Below are positions 28,829 through 37,674 of a stretch of 64,000 nt of DNA, piece after piece. Made by a program: the position numbers and the translations under genes. Each line of letters begins with the position of its first letter. Position 1 is the stretch's first letter. The stretch comes from MFD04580-c1 sp963702995 (lineage in GTDB: Bacteria; Planctomycetota; Phycisphaerae; Tepidisphaerales; Tepidisphaeraceae), in assembly GCA_963702995.1 (NCBI GenBank), contig OY969783.1, forward strand, positions 5,084,001 through 5,148,000, in the 5' to 3' direction. The notes under the pieces are model-generated. The model had not been told where the DNA came from, ran no database searches, and saw nothing but the letters and a program-made list of their open reading frames with translations.

Positions 28829-28947
28829 CCTATACAAGGATCAGCGGGTTTGGCGGAGAGCCGGAAAATCGTGATTGAAGGTGCGCCTCGGACAACCGGG
28901 GCGAATCCGAGTCACATACCTCGTCCGATCACAATAGGTACTGGCTT

Positions 28948-29163
28948 ATGAATGAACTCGAAATGATAGGTTGGAAACCCGGTTTAAAGACGGTGTCTTT
29001 AATCCAAGCGATCAAATCCCACGCTGGTATTTCTTTGATTTCCTCTAAACAACTTGTCGAACAATTAATTGTTGGCCAAATTGTAAAGATCTCGTTCGAT
29101 TCGTCGGAGACGAGGGATAGGTTCAAAGGAATTGCTGAGGAACTTGGTGCCATTTGTCGGTAA
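28948..29163 (+). CDS. Small L7/L12 C-terminal-domain-like protein
   Basis: 71 residues. The pattern KTVSLIQAIKSHAGISLISS then KQLVEQL and ending IAEELGAIC follows the L7/L12 C-terminal domain (a 'V-I-K-x-V-R-x-x-T-G-L-G-L-x-x-A-K-x-L-V' helix pair and a final 'L-x-x-A-G-A'). It is too short and diverged to be ribosomal L12. Similar free-standing domains occur near polymorphic toxin loci, so an immunity-like role is possible. It lies between hairpin repeats B and C. Confidence 0.5.
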   Translation: MNELEMIGWKPGLKTVSLIQAIKSHAGISLISSKQLVEQLIVGQIVKISFDSSETRDRFKGIAEELGAICR

Positions 29164-29181
29164 TAGCTTGCCGCGGAAATG

Positions 29182-29227
29182 AAACGGGGACGCAGCTAGG
29201 TTTAGGATTCTAGCTACGTCCCCGTTT
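29182..29227. repeat. Hairpin repeat copy C
   Basis: Arms at 29182-29199 and 29210-29227, same sequence as copy B apart from the loop, again followed by an extra 'ccgtttcacgtct' unit. It truncates the Rhs fragment on the minus strand. Confidence 0.9.
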
Positions 29228-29506
29228 CACGTCTCCGTTTCACGTCTCCCGGAAGCATCGGTGACACGAAGCGCAATCGGGCGGCCCAGCGCGTCATAGT
29301 CATACCGGCGGTTGGCATTGACCGAGTCGTTCCCGTTATTGACGGTCTTGACGGCCCGATTCCAAGCATCGTACGTGACGGCGGCCGACTGGGAGCCGCC
29401 CATGCTGACCGTCGTCGCGGCATCCGACGATGCGGACCCCAAGCCCCCGAAGTCGTTGTACGTCGATTCCGTGGGGTCTGCCGACGCATCCAGCAGGTGG
29501 TGAGCG
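29227..29506 (-). pseudogene. Rhs/YD-repeat protein fragment
   Basis: About 90 codons without a proper start. It contains YD repeats: VTYDAWNRAVKTVNNG and RRYDYDALGRPIALRVTDAS. Rhs/YD proteins are large secreted shells that carry C-terminal toxins. The fragment reads straight into hairpin repeat C and stops there. Confidence 0.75.
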
Positions 29507-29564
29507 CAACGAATCGGGGAACATGCCCGGCAAAGGCACGTTTCCCGGCAAAGGTTTGAATCGG

Positions 29565-30011
29565 TTACTCCACGGGCTTTAGTGAATCAAGGAACTCTGT
29601 GAAGGTCTTGGTGAGCCTGTAGGTATTGCCACCTTCTTCTGACGATCCCTTAAACGCGTGAGCGTCGTCCCAAAAATAGACGCCAGCGCTTGGACCTTCT
29701 GTGCCAAGAATAAACATCCCTGTTGCTCCCAGCGCGATCACAAGGAATCCAGTCGGCATCTCTGGGCCGAATTTATTCAACCAAAACTCACTGTTGAATG
29801 TGCGTTCCTGCTGGTCGATACCAAGGAAAATCTCTACCAAAATGCCCTCGTTCAAGTCCTTGACGAAGCAAGCCATCGAGTCCAACTGCCCTCCGTTGTT
29901 CTGAATAAAAAACTCCTTGTAATCGCTGGGAAGTACCAGTTGATTTCTTCGCTCGAATGCCTCGACGGTTGAGGTACTAGCGCCACCGAAAGATTTTAGG
30001 GTCGTTAACAT
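29565..30011 (-). CDS. SMI1/KNR4-family immunity protein
   Basis: 148 residues. The SMI1/KNR4 pattern is clear: an N-terminal helix, then RNQLVLPSDYKEFFIQNNGG, GFLVIALGATGMFILGT, YFWDDAH and a C-terminal helix FTEFLDSLKP. Proteins of this family neutralise polymorphic toxins. Its ATG overlaps the stop of the upstream HINT fragment (ATGTTAA), the arrangement typical of a toxin followed by its immunity gene. GC content is low relative to the chromosome, consistent with horizontal transfer. Confidence 0.85.
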   Translation of the reverse strand: MLTTLKSFGGASTSTVEAFERRNQLVLPSDYKEFFIQNNGGQLDSMACFVKDLNEGILVEIFLGIDQQERTFNSEFWLNKFGPEMPTGFLVIALGATGMFILGTEGPSAGVYFWDDAHAFKGSSEEGGNTYRLTKTFTEFLDSLKPVE

Positions 30012-30367
30012 GGCTGCACCTTAACCACCGCCGGCCCGGTCGAGTTGGCGGCCGACGCGAAGTAGGTGTGGCTGCCCGCGTCCCCTTCCTCCCGGGAGAG
30101 TACCCTGTCACCCGGTTGAACCTCTTCAATCGCACGGGTGACGAAGCCCGCCGCGTCTCGCGCCTCGACGCGGAAGTTGTATACCTCAATGCCGATGGCG
30201 TCGAGCCCCCAGTGATGCTCTACACCCTGCACGCCGCTGGACGGGTATGCCGCAGAGAGTGGAGTCGCCCGGACGGCGTTGAGCGAATCGCTGCCAAGCC
30301 TGGAAGGAAACGTCCCGGACGACGGAAATGCCTTCCGCTGTCGTATATGTAATTCCGCCTTCAGCAA
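30005..30367 (-). pseudogene. HINT (pretoxin) domain fragment
   Basis: 120 codons. GIEVYNFRVEARD and IEEVQPGDRVLSREEGD are recognisable pieces of the HINT self-processing domain that precedes toxins in Rhs-type proteins, but they appear in the wrong order and the catalytic start Cys is not seen. It looks like a rearranged remnant of a toxin-delivery gene, still coupled to the SMI1 immunity gene. Confidence 0.5.
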
Positions 30368-30376
30368 TGAGGAGTA

Positions 30377-30443
30377 AAACGGGGACGCAGTAGTTGATTT
30401 TTCGCCGGGAGTAAAACGGGGACGCAGCTAGTTGATTTTCGCC
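30377..30443 (+). repeat. Hairpin repeat copies D1 and D2 (left arms only)
   Basis: Two tandem half-copies 36 bp apart, each beginning aaaacggggacgcag, lacking the complementary right arm. They mark the right-hand edge of the scrambled island. The rest of 30368-30705 contains only the gene-tail relic and no gene I support. Confidence 0.8.
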
Positions 30444-30472
30444 GAGTGTTGCGGTTACAGGCCCGTGGACCG

Positions 30473-30530
30473 GCTTGATTATTTCCTTCCGCCGCCCGCC
30501 TTACAACCCTTGAAGCTCTGGCCCGCGCCG
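30473..30530 (-). repeat. Gene-tail relic, copy 2
   Basis: Minus strand encodes CPAGAGQSFKGCKAGGGRK then a stop; paralogous to 25630-25693 and in the same orientation. Confidence 0.6.
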
Positions 30531-30705
30531 GCAGGGCACGAACGCCGGGGCACGAACGCCGGGGCGGCGATCCCAGCGACGTGAACGGTTCGTCATATTC
30601 GTAGCGACGGCGTCGGCGCGATGCACGGCACGCGCGCAACCACAAAAGAGGGACGGCCTGCCGCGGCAGGGGCCGTTTGAGGCGGCGGCGCTCCTGGCGT
30701 CGCCG

Positions 30706-33644
30706 TCACTCCGGCGGCTCAAGGAGGCGTTTCACTTCGGCGTCGATCTCCAATTCGCTGCGGCCTCGTTCCCGAAGCAGGGCCGAATGATTGGAGATCG
30801 CCGGCCGCAGGTTCGGATGCTCATGCCCCGTCCGTCGGGTGAAGCTGGTGAAGACCGAGACCGTCCGGCGCATCAGCGGCTCGGCCTCGGAAAGTCGGTG
30901 GGCGGCCTGAAGCAGTCGGGCGAGGTTGTTCAGGTCGGTGGCGACTTCGGGGTGATCTTTGCCGTAGCAGGACTCGTCGATCGCCAGCGCCTGTCGAATC
31001 AGCGGCTCGGCTTCGGCGAGGCGGCCGGTCGCCTGGAGCAGCACGGCCAGGTTATTCAGCGCCACCGCCACGTTGGGGTGCGAGGCGCCGAGGTTCGCTT
31101 CAAAGATCCGCACGACCCGGCGCATGAGGGGCTCGGCTTCGGCCATCCGATGGTTCGCTTTCAGCAACTGGGCGAGGTTATTCAGGTCTGTCGCGACTTC
31201 CGGATGGTCTTTGCCGAAGTTCGTCTCGTCGATTGCGAGCCCGCGGCGCATCATTGGCTCGGCCTCGGAAAGCCGGTTGGTGGCTTTCAGGATCTGGGCC
31301 AGGTTGTTCAGGTCGGTCGCGACCCGCGCGTCGTTCTTGCCGTAGACGGCTTCGTCGATGGCCAGCGCGCGCCGCCGCAACGGCTCGGCGTCGAGCATCC
31401 GGTTGGTCGCCTGCAGCAATTGCGCGAGGTTATTCAGCCGCGCGGCTGTATTCGGATGGTCTTTTCCGTAGCAGGCTTCGTCGATGGCCAGCGCCCGACG
31501 CATCATCGGCTCGGCCTCGGAGAGGCGACTGGTAGCCTCCAGTAGAAGCGCCAGCCGGTTGAGGTCCGAAGCGACTTCCGGGTGCCCCTTCCCGCAACAG
31601 GCCTCGTCGATTTCCAGGGCGCGACGCATGAGCGGCTCGGCTTCTGTCAGGCGGTGCGTCGCGGTGAGCAGGGACGCGAGGTTGTTCAGGTCACGAGCGA
31701 CGTTCGCATGCCGGGGGCCGTAACTCGCCTCGTCGATCGCCAGGGCACGGCGCAGCAGCGGCTCTGCATGATGGAACGCGGCGCGCTGGCAAAGAGGCGA
31801 GCCCAGTTGCGTCATCAGCTCGGCGGTCTGGCCGATGATCGATCGGGCGTCCGCCTCGGCGACGGCGGCCGCGATGTGGGGCCGGAGCGCTTCCCACTTC
31901 GGCCAGTTCCGCACGTCCTGCACGTTCCCGGGCGTGGCCGCCGATAGAAGGCGCAGCGCCAGCGTCGGCGAGTCGGCCGGCGGCTCATCCTCGGTTCGCC
32001 GCCACGTCGAACGGACGTTGGCGATCCAGCGGCCCTGTCGAGGCGGCGCCTTCTCGGGCCGCGCGCGGAGCACTTCCTGCACGACCGAATGCACCGAGAT
32101 CGCGTCCAGCTCGTTCGACCATCGGACCAGCCCCAGGTTGGCCAGACGCGCAAGCGTCTCTCGGGCATCTTCCTGCGAGGGTCGAGAAAAGCTGAATCGG
32201 CGACGAGCCATCGCGGTGGCCTGACGGCGGATTCGCTCCGCCTCCTTTCCTTCAAGCGCGTAGAGCGGCACCGGTTCGGGCGCACACCAGGAAAGGAGGC
32301 CGAGCATCGCCATCTCATCGGGAGAGAGTTGGGCGAGCGTCGTCTCGCAGGTGATGGCGGCGGCAAGGGAGCACCTGAGCCCGCTTTCGGCGTGCCAGCG
32401 GGCCGTGGTCGCCGAAAGGCTCTTCCAGGTTTGCAAGTACTCCCCGAGGCTAATGCGGGCGTTGGCGACGGAGGCGCCGGCCAACTCCATCGCCAGCGGC
32501 ATTCGCTCCAGGGCTGCCGCGAGACTCATCGCGTCGGCCGTGTCGGTCGGCGACTTATGACGTTCGCGAGCGGTTCGGTCGAGGAGGAAGCCCACGGCGG
32601 CCGTCTCATCCAGGGAATGAATTTCGATCGGCTCGATTCCGCCGCTCCACCGCGAGACGCGGCCGGTCAGCAGAACGTGGCCGCCGTACAGCCGGGCCAG
32701 CATGGCTTTGACACCGGCCGCCGCTTCCGGCGAATCAATGTTGTCGATGATCATCAGCCAGCCCGGGTGGTCATGAAGCCATTGCAGGGTGGCCGCCAGC
32801 CGGATCGACTCCACGCGCGTCTCTTTGACAGGCAGGTCGAGCCTAAGCGGGTCGGACAGGCCCGCAATCGCCGGCGCAGATCGACCGGCGTAGCCCCCGA
32901 AACGAAGAACAATCCGGTGTAGATCGATTCGTGGTGCCACGCATACTCCACCGCGAGCCGGGTCTTTCCGACCCCGTTCGGGCCGTGAAGAGCCATGCCG
33001 GCCAGCGCGTTGATGGATGACTTCAGATGGGCTCGCAGATCAGAGAGTATGCCCTCGCGGCCTTTGAAGAGAATCCCCAGCGATCGGTAGGGGAGGTATA
33101 CGGGTTTGGGGCGATCGGCGAAGGGCTCGGGCCAGGGCTCTTCCATCACCTTTTCGCACAGGGTGTCGTCGGTGTCGAAGGGGTTGAGCTCGAGGCCGAG
33201 CCGCTCGAGATAGGTCAGGTACTCCGCCTGGACGGCGGGATGATCTTCTGTTCCCGGGGGAGCGGGTGACGCGGGGTATGTTTCATCGGCAACGTAGATC
33301 GACAGTTTGCGCTTGTGATGCAGGGCGAAGAACAGATTCCACTGCGGCTCGGTCAACCGGGAAAATGCGGGCGGCAGCATCTCGGCGAAAGGGGCCGCCT
33401 CTTCGGCCGAAGGGATCGCCCCCGAACGGGCCCCGATCAGGCAGATCACGGCAAAACAGTCGTCGCGGATAAAGGCCTGGGCCCTGGAGAGCGGCGTGCC
33501 CGTCCCCAGGCTCTCGGGCAAGTCGTCATAAGCCAATACCTCGAGCCCGCGAACTTCGAGGCATTGCTTGAGTTCAGCGATCGCGAACGCGAACTCATGG
33601 CTCACCGAGGAGACGTAGACCCTGTCGTTGCGCTTTTCGCCCAC
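30706..33644 (-). CDS. DUF4062-NB-ARC-TPR STAND ATPase, candidate defence protein (one frameshift)
   Basis: About 979 residues after adding one base at 32871-32872 (plus-strand CC to CCC). The N-terminal DUF4062 domain (RVYVSSVSHEFAFAIAELKQ) has a TIR-like fold in related proteins. A STAND/NB-ARC module follows: Walker A GPNGVGKTRLAVEYAW, Walker B WLMIIDNID, sensor LLTGRVSRW, then a winged-helix region. The C-terminal third is eight near-identical 42-residue kinesin-light-chain-type TPRs (pattern ALAIDEACYGKDHPEVATDL then NNLAQLL). STAND proteins of this layout sense invaders and trigger effectors; here DUF4062 would be the effector or signalling end. A role in phage defence is inferred. Confidence 0.82.
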
Positions 33645-34066
33645 TCAAAACCCGTTGCAGGAAGGGTGGCGGCGGAGCCCGAGCCCGCCATCGGCTCGGT
33701 CCGGTTAAAATTGTAAGGGGCGCTATCTGTTGCGGCAAGAAATCGAGACTTTGCATGGGTCGGGCTCCGACGCGAGAGGCCGACGGGGACGTCGGCGTTC
33801 CTTGAAAGTGCCCGGGCCTTTTTCCGCGCCGATACAGGATCGTGCGCCCAAATCGACGGGGGCACCCGAATCGCCATCGTGATGGGTGATCGCTCTGCCT
33901 TGCATGCGGCGCCGGATCTCGATATTATCTTCGACCCGCCCCGAGAAGGGCTCCGGTGTGCTCGGATGGCGGCCGATGGACTGTTCGGAAGCGTCGGAAG
34001 AGCCCCGGTCGAGCGACGGCGCGACGACAGTCAGGATCAGACGCAGAGAGACATTGACGGTGACTT
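33645..34066. other. Non-coding stretch between the divergent STAND gene and rpmA
   Basis: About 420 bases, no supported gene. It must contain promoters for both flanking genes. I see no clear boxes and no rplU gene, which normally precedes rpmA. Confidence 0.6.
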
Positions 34067-34369
34067 ATGGCACATAAAAAGGGCCAGGGCTCGACCCGCA
34101 ACGGCCGCGACAGCAATGCACAGTACCGCGGCGTGAAGGTTTACGGCGGTCAGACGGTGACAGCCGGGTCGATTATCGTCCGCCAGTGCGGGACGAAATT
34201 CCACCCCGGCTTTAACGTTGGCGTCGGGGTCGATTACACGCTGTTCGCGTTGAAGGCCGGTACGGTCGAGTACCAGGGCCGCAAGGTGCATGTCCGTTTG
34301 CCGGTCGCGGGTGCCGCCCTTGCAGCGGCTCCGGTTGCCAGCGCGCCGCCGGCCGCCGCGCCGGCGTGA
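34067..34369 (+). CDS. rpmA: 50S ribosomal protein L27
   Basis: 100 residues. MAHKKGQGSTRNGRDSNAQY is the L27 N-terminus, without the cleaved leader found in Firmicutes, followed by KVYGGQTVTAGSIIVRQCGT and HPG. L27 reaches the peptidyl-transferase centre. The C-terminal 20 residues form an Ala/Pro-rich extension beyond the usual length of about 85. The usual partner rplU is not adjacent. Confidence 0.96.
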   Translation: MAHKKGQGSTRNGRDSNAQYRGVKVYGGQTVTAGSIIVRQCGTKFHPGFNVGVGVDYTLFALKAGTVEYQGRKVHVRLPVAGAALAAAPVASAPPAAAPA

Positions 34370-34424
34370 CGTCCGGTTAACGTCGCGTTCCGCGATCTCG
34401 GCTTCTTGAATAGATGAAGCGATG

Positions 34425-34452
34425 AAGCCCGGTCGAGTCGACCGGGCTTTCT
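34425..34452 (+). terminator. Rho-independent terminator of rpmA
   Basis: aagcccggtcga / tcgaccgggctt hairpin followed by a short T-rich run (tttct). Confidence 0.8.
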
Positions 34453-34499
34453 CGCTTGGCGTAGCGTTGGTGGTCGCGCGACGGCGACTTGCGGATGTG

Positions 34500-34531
34500 G
34501 CAAAGCCCCGGCAGGCCTGCCGGGGCTTTGC
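34500..34531. terminator. Palindromic, probably bidirectional terminator
   Basis: gcaaagccccggcagg / cctgccggggctttgc is a perfect palindrome with A and T runs on its two sides. It sits at the 3' end of the minus-strand LEPR-XLL gene and after rpmA. Confidence 0.7.
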
Positions 34532-34564
34532 GATGGCGTTACATGTCGGGTCGGCCAGGGCCGA

Positions 34565-37051
34565 TCAGGTGAGCGTGAACGTCGCCGAGCTGACGACGAT
34601 GTTGTTGGTCGTGTCGGGGTCGTTCAGGGTGTTCGACGGGTCGATGTTGGCGATCAGGAACTTTGCACCCGTGCCGATTGTGCTCGGGAAGGTAAAGCTG
34701 ATCTTCACCCGGGCGCTGCGGCCGGCGGCGATCTTCACCTTCTTGGCAAAGCTGGCGATGATCGGGTCGCTCGCATCCAGCACGTTGTCCGGCGACGCGA
34801 CAACCGTGATCGGCACAACGTTGTTCAAGGTGCTATTGCCATTGTTCGTGAGCGTCAGCACTTCGACGGCCTTGCCGCTGGCCGTCAGATGGCCGGTCGG
34901 GAGGGTGGCCGAGCCCGAGAGATCGACGAATGGCGCGGCGATTTGGACGAACGTGCTCGACGTCACGCTGTTGTTCAGCTTGTTGATCTCCTTGATGACG
35001 TTCGTCGGGTCAACCACCGCGATGAGGTAGAAGTTGCCGTTGCCGATCGCCGTCGGGTAGGCGTACTTGATCTTCACGCTGGTCGCGTGGTTGATCTTCA
35101 GCTTGAGCTTCACGTTCTTCGACCCGACCAGCGTGTCGTTGGCGGTGAAGGTCTGGTTGTCAGACAGGTAAAGGTTGACCTTGATCGTCCCGACGGCGGT
35201 CATGCCCACCGTGTTGATATTGGTGATCCGCAGCTTGGCCGTGCCGGACTTGCCGCTGATGACGGCGGCCGGAAGCGCGCTGATGAACGCGGGCACCAGG
35301 TCCGGGCAGTTCGGCGGGCAGACCGTGAGGGCGAACGTGCCGATCGACGTTCCCGCGGCGATGGCGTTGCCGGCAGCGTCCTTGATCGCGCCGGCGGGGG
35401 TTGTGACCGTGTAGGTGCCGTTATCGGACGGGCTGAGCACGCCGTTGGGGGCCGTGATCTGGTAGGTGACAACGGCCGACGTCCCGCTGCCAAGCACGCC
35501 CACGGGGGTCGCGGCGAGCGTGGCGCCGCTGGGCGTCAGGACGTTCAGATTGCCCACGCTGACCGTATTCAGCCCGACGTTGTCGGCCAGGGTGACGGTG
35601 AAGGTGTACGTCGCGGCCCCGGTGACCGGCGGGGTCTGCGTCGCATCGACCGACGCGGTCGGCGGGGTGGTGTCCCCCACGACCGACGGGGTGGTGGCGA
35701 TGTAGACGTTCTGAACGGTCGTGTTGTCGTTGGCGGTCAGGTTTGAGGCGGTCGAATCGAAGACGACGAAGCCGCCGTTCGCGCTGACGTTGGGGTTGTT
35801 CGACGGGCCGTTGGCGGCCGCTCCGCCGACGCCGGTGCTCAGGAGCGTCATCGGGCCGGCGAACAGGTCACGGACGAAAATGTCGCTGGTCGCGCCGTTG
35901 CCGTCCGAGCCGACCAGGTTCGTCGCCGTGCTGCTGAAGGCCGCGAAGTGGCCGTCCTGGCTGATCGAAGGCTGTACGCTCGTCCCGTTGGCGCTGGACG
36001 TGCGCGCCTGGTTGATGCTCAGCAGCGTGGTGGTGTTGCTTTGGGTGTCACGAATGAATACGTCGTCCGCGTTGTTGTTGTCGAGCGGCGTGAGGTCGCT
36101 CGCCTTGCTGCGGAAGAGCACATAGCGGCCGGTCGAGCTGACCGACGGGCTGATCGATGCCTTGTTGCCGGCGGTGCCGCTGGGGGTCACGCTGATCAGC
36201 GTCGTCGTGTGCAACTGGGTGTCGCGCAGGAAGACGTCGGTGTTGCCGTTGGTGTCGGTATTGCCAACCAGATTGGTGGCATCGGAACGGAAGGCGACGT
36301 AGCGGCCGTCGGAGCTCATGGAGGAGTCGTACGACGTGTTGTTGCCGATCACGCCGGCCGTGCTCTGGCTGATTAGCGTCGTCGTATTGGCGACCGTATC
36401 CCGCATGAAGATATCGTTGTGGGCGTTGGAGTCGCCGACGACCAGGTCGTTGGAGAAGCTGGTAAAGGTGACGAACCGCCCGCTGGCGCTGATCACCGGC
36501 TCACCCGAGAAGCCGTCCCCGAAGCCGTTATTCGGCGTCGCGCTCACCAGCCGGGTGGTCTGGGTCTGCAGGTCGCGGATGAAGACCTGGCTGACCGTGC
36601 TGTTGTCGTTGGCGACAAGATCCGTCGCGAGGCTGCGGAAGACGACATAGCGCCCGTCGTCGCTGACCTTTGGCTCGAACGAGTCGTTGTTGCCCGCCAC
36701 GCCGCTCGTGTTGACGCTGACCAGGGTCGTGGTGTTCGTCTGCAGGTCGCGGATGAACACGTCCTGATGGCCGTTGGTGTCGGTGGCGACCAGGTTCGAC
36801 GCGCTGGAGCTGAAGACGACGAAGCGGCCGTTGCTGCTGACCGAGCTCTCGCCGCTGGGGCCGTTACCCGGTCCGGTGCCGGCGAAGTTCACGCTGACCA
36901 GCGTGGTTGACATAAGGCGCCGCTCTTCGAGAGGCTCGATCCGGGCAAACGCCGACGGGGTGGCAACGGCGGCAGCCCGACGAATGAGAGCCCGGGCTCG
37001 ATGGGCGGATTCCGAGCCGAACAGGGAGGGAAGCGTGAGAGCGCGCGCCAT
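34565..37051 (-). CDS. LEPR-XLL surface protein with TolB-like propeller and CARDB domains
   Basis: 828 residues. The N-terminus has a basic region and the LEPR-XLL motif (IEPLEERRLMS, about residues 38-48), thought to direct planctomycete proteins for export. Residues about 50-460 are seven repeats of the type SxDGRYVAFxSxATNLV with DVFIRDLQTNTTTLVS, a TolB/WD40-like beta-propeller. A linker with two Cys (VCPPNCPDLVPA) leads into two CARDB-like adhesion domains (SGKSGTAKLRITN and KVKIAAGRSARVKI). No enzyme motif. Probably a cell-surface or extracellular binding protein. Confidence 0.85.
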   Translation of the reverse strand: MARALTLPSLFGSESAHRARALIRRAAAVATPSAFARIEPLEERRLMSTTLVSVNFAGTGPGNGPSGESSVSSNGRFVVFSSSASNLVATDTNGHQDVFIRDLQTNTTTLVSVNTSGVAGNNDSFEPKVSDDGRYVVFRSLATDLVANDNSTVSQVFIRDLQTQTTRLVSATPNNGFGDGFSGEPVISASGRFVTFTSFSNDLVVGDSNAHNDIFMRDTVANTTTLISQSTAGVIGNNTSYDSSMSSDGRYVAFRSDATNLVGNTDTNGNTDVFLRDTQLHTTTLISVTPSGTAGNKASISPSVSSTGRYVLFRSKASDLTPLDNNNADDVFIRDTQSNTTTLLSINQARTSSANGTSVQPSISQDGHFAAFSSTATNLVGSDGNGATSDIFVRDLFAGPMTLLSTGVGGAAANGPSNNPNVSANGGFVVFDSTASNLTANDNTTVQNVYIATTPSVVGDTTPPTASVDATQTPPVTGAATYTFTVTLADNVGLNTVSVGNLNVLTPSGATLAATPVGVLGSGTSAVVTYQITAPNGVLSPSDNGTYTVTTPAGAIKDAAGNAIAAGTSIGTFALTVCPPNCPDLVPAFISALPAAVISGKSGTAKLRITNINTVGMTAVGTIKVNLYLSDNQTFTANDTLVGSKNVKLKLKINHATSVKIKYAYPTAIGNGNFYLIAVVDPTNVIKEINKLNNSVTSSTFVQIAAPFVDLSGSATLPTGHLTASGKAVEVLTLTNNGNSTLNNVVPITVVASPDNVLDASDPIIASFAKKVKIAAGRSARVKISFTFPSTIGTGAKFLIANIDPSNTLNDPDTTNNIVVSSATFTLT

Positions 37052-37674
37052 AGGAAGTTCCTTGCAATGGGGTGTGCGACGTCAGCGAGACCGCAATAGC
37101 TCCGGCCTTGCGCCTGGCCCGACCAATCGAGCCGATCGTGTCACTGGTCGTTATCGGTCATATGGGCCTGATCGTTCGACACTAATGTATCGAGGCAGGC
37201 AAAGTGGGGCGGGGCCCTCCTCACACTACAGCGCTGAACAGCCGTGACGCCTTCCCAAAAAATGAGAAATCCGAAGCACGAAACCCCAAGAAATCTGAAA
37301 AAAGCACGGCTCCTTACGCATCCCCTTTCATCGGTTTTCTTTCTTTCCGCTTGGTCATTCCTTCGGGTTTCACGCTTGGGAATTCGCCTTCTTCGTTACG
37401 CCGCGATTCGCGAGGTAGCACCGTAATGCTAAGACGCGGCCGGGGCCAAAACATTACACTGCTCCGGTGCTTTCCCGTCGGCGCTCCGCCGCCGAGCCTT
37501 CAATCGGGCCCAGTGCCAGGAGCTGATTCGCCTGATCCGCTCCGCAACACAGCATATCAGGTACCTGAAAAGCGGGTCCGCGTCCAGATGCTTCATCGCA
37601 GCATTTGCAGCGAGACTTCGACGGAAGGAGGCAATGCGCCTCCCGAACACGCCGAATCAACCCCTGAGCTCGTT
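37052..37674. other. Intergenic stretch with imperfect inverted repeat
   Basis: About 620 bases without a supported gene. Between about 37260 and 37400 an A-rich arm (gaaatccgaagcacgaaacc) is imperfectly mirrored by a T-rich arm (cgggtttcacgcttgggaattc). A related but diverged arm pair occurs at 52605-52735. At 37495-37610 a frame reads AFNRAQCQELIRLIRSATQH; it may be a mobile-element remnant but I cannot name it. Confidence 0.5.

Noticed and set aside
26518..30443. CRISPR array from the repeated hairpins
   Set aside because: Copies are kilobases apart, form inverted arms, and have genes rather than uniform spacers between them; no cas genes.
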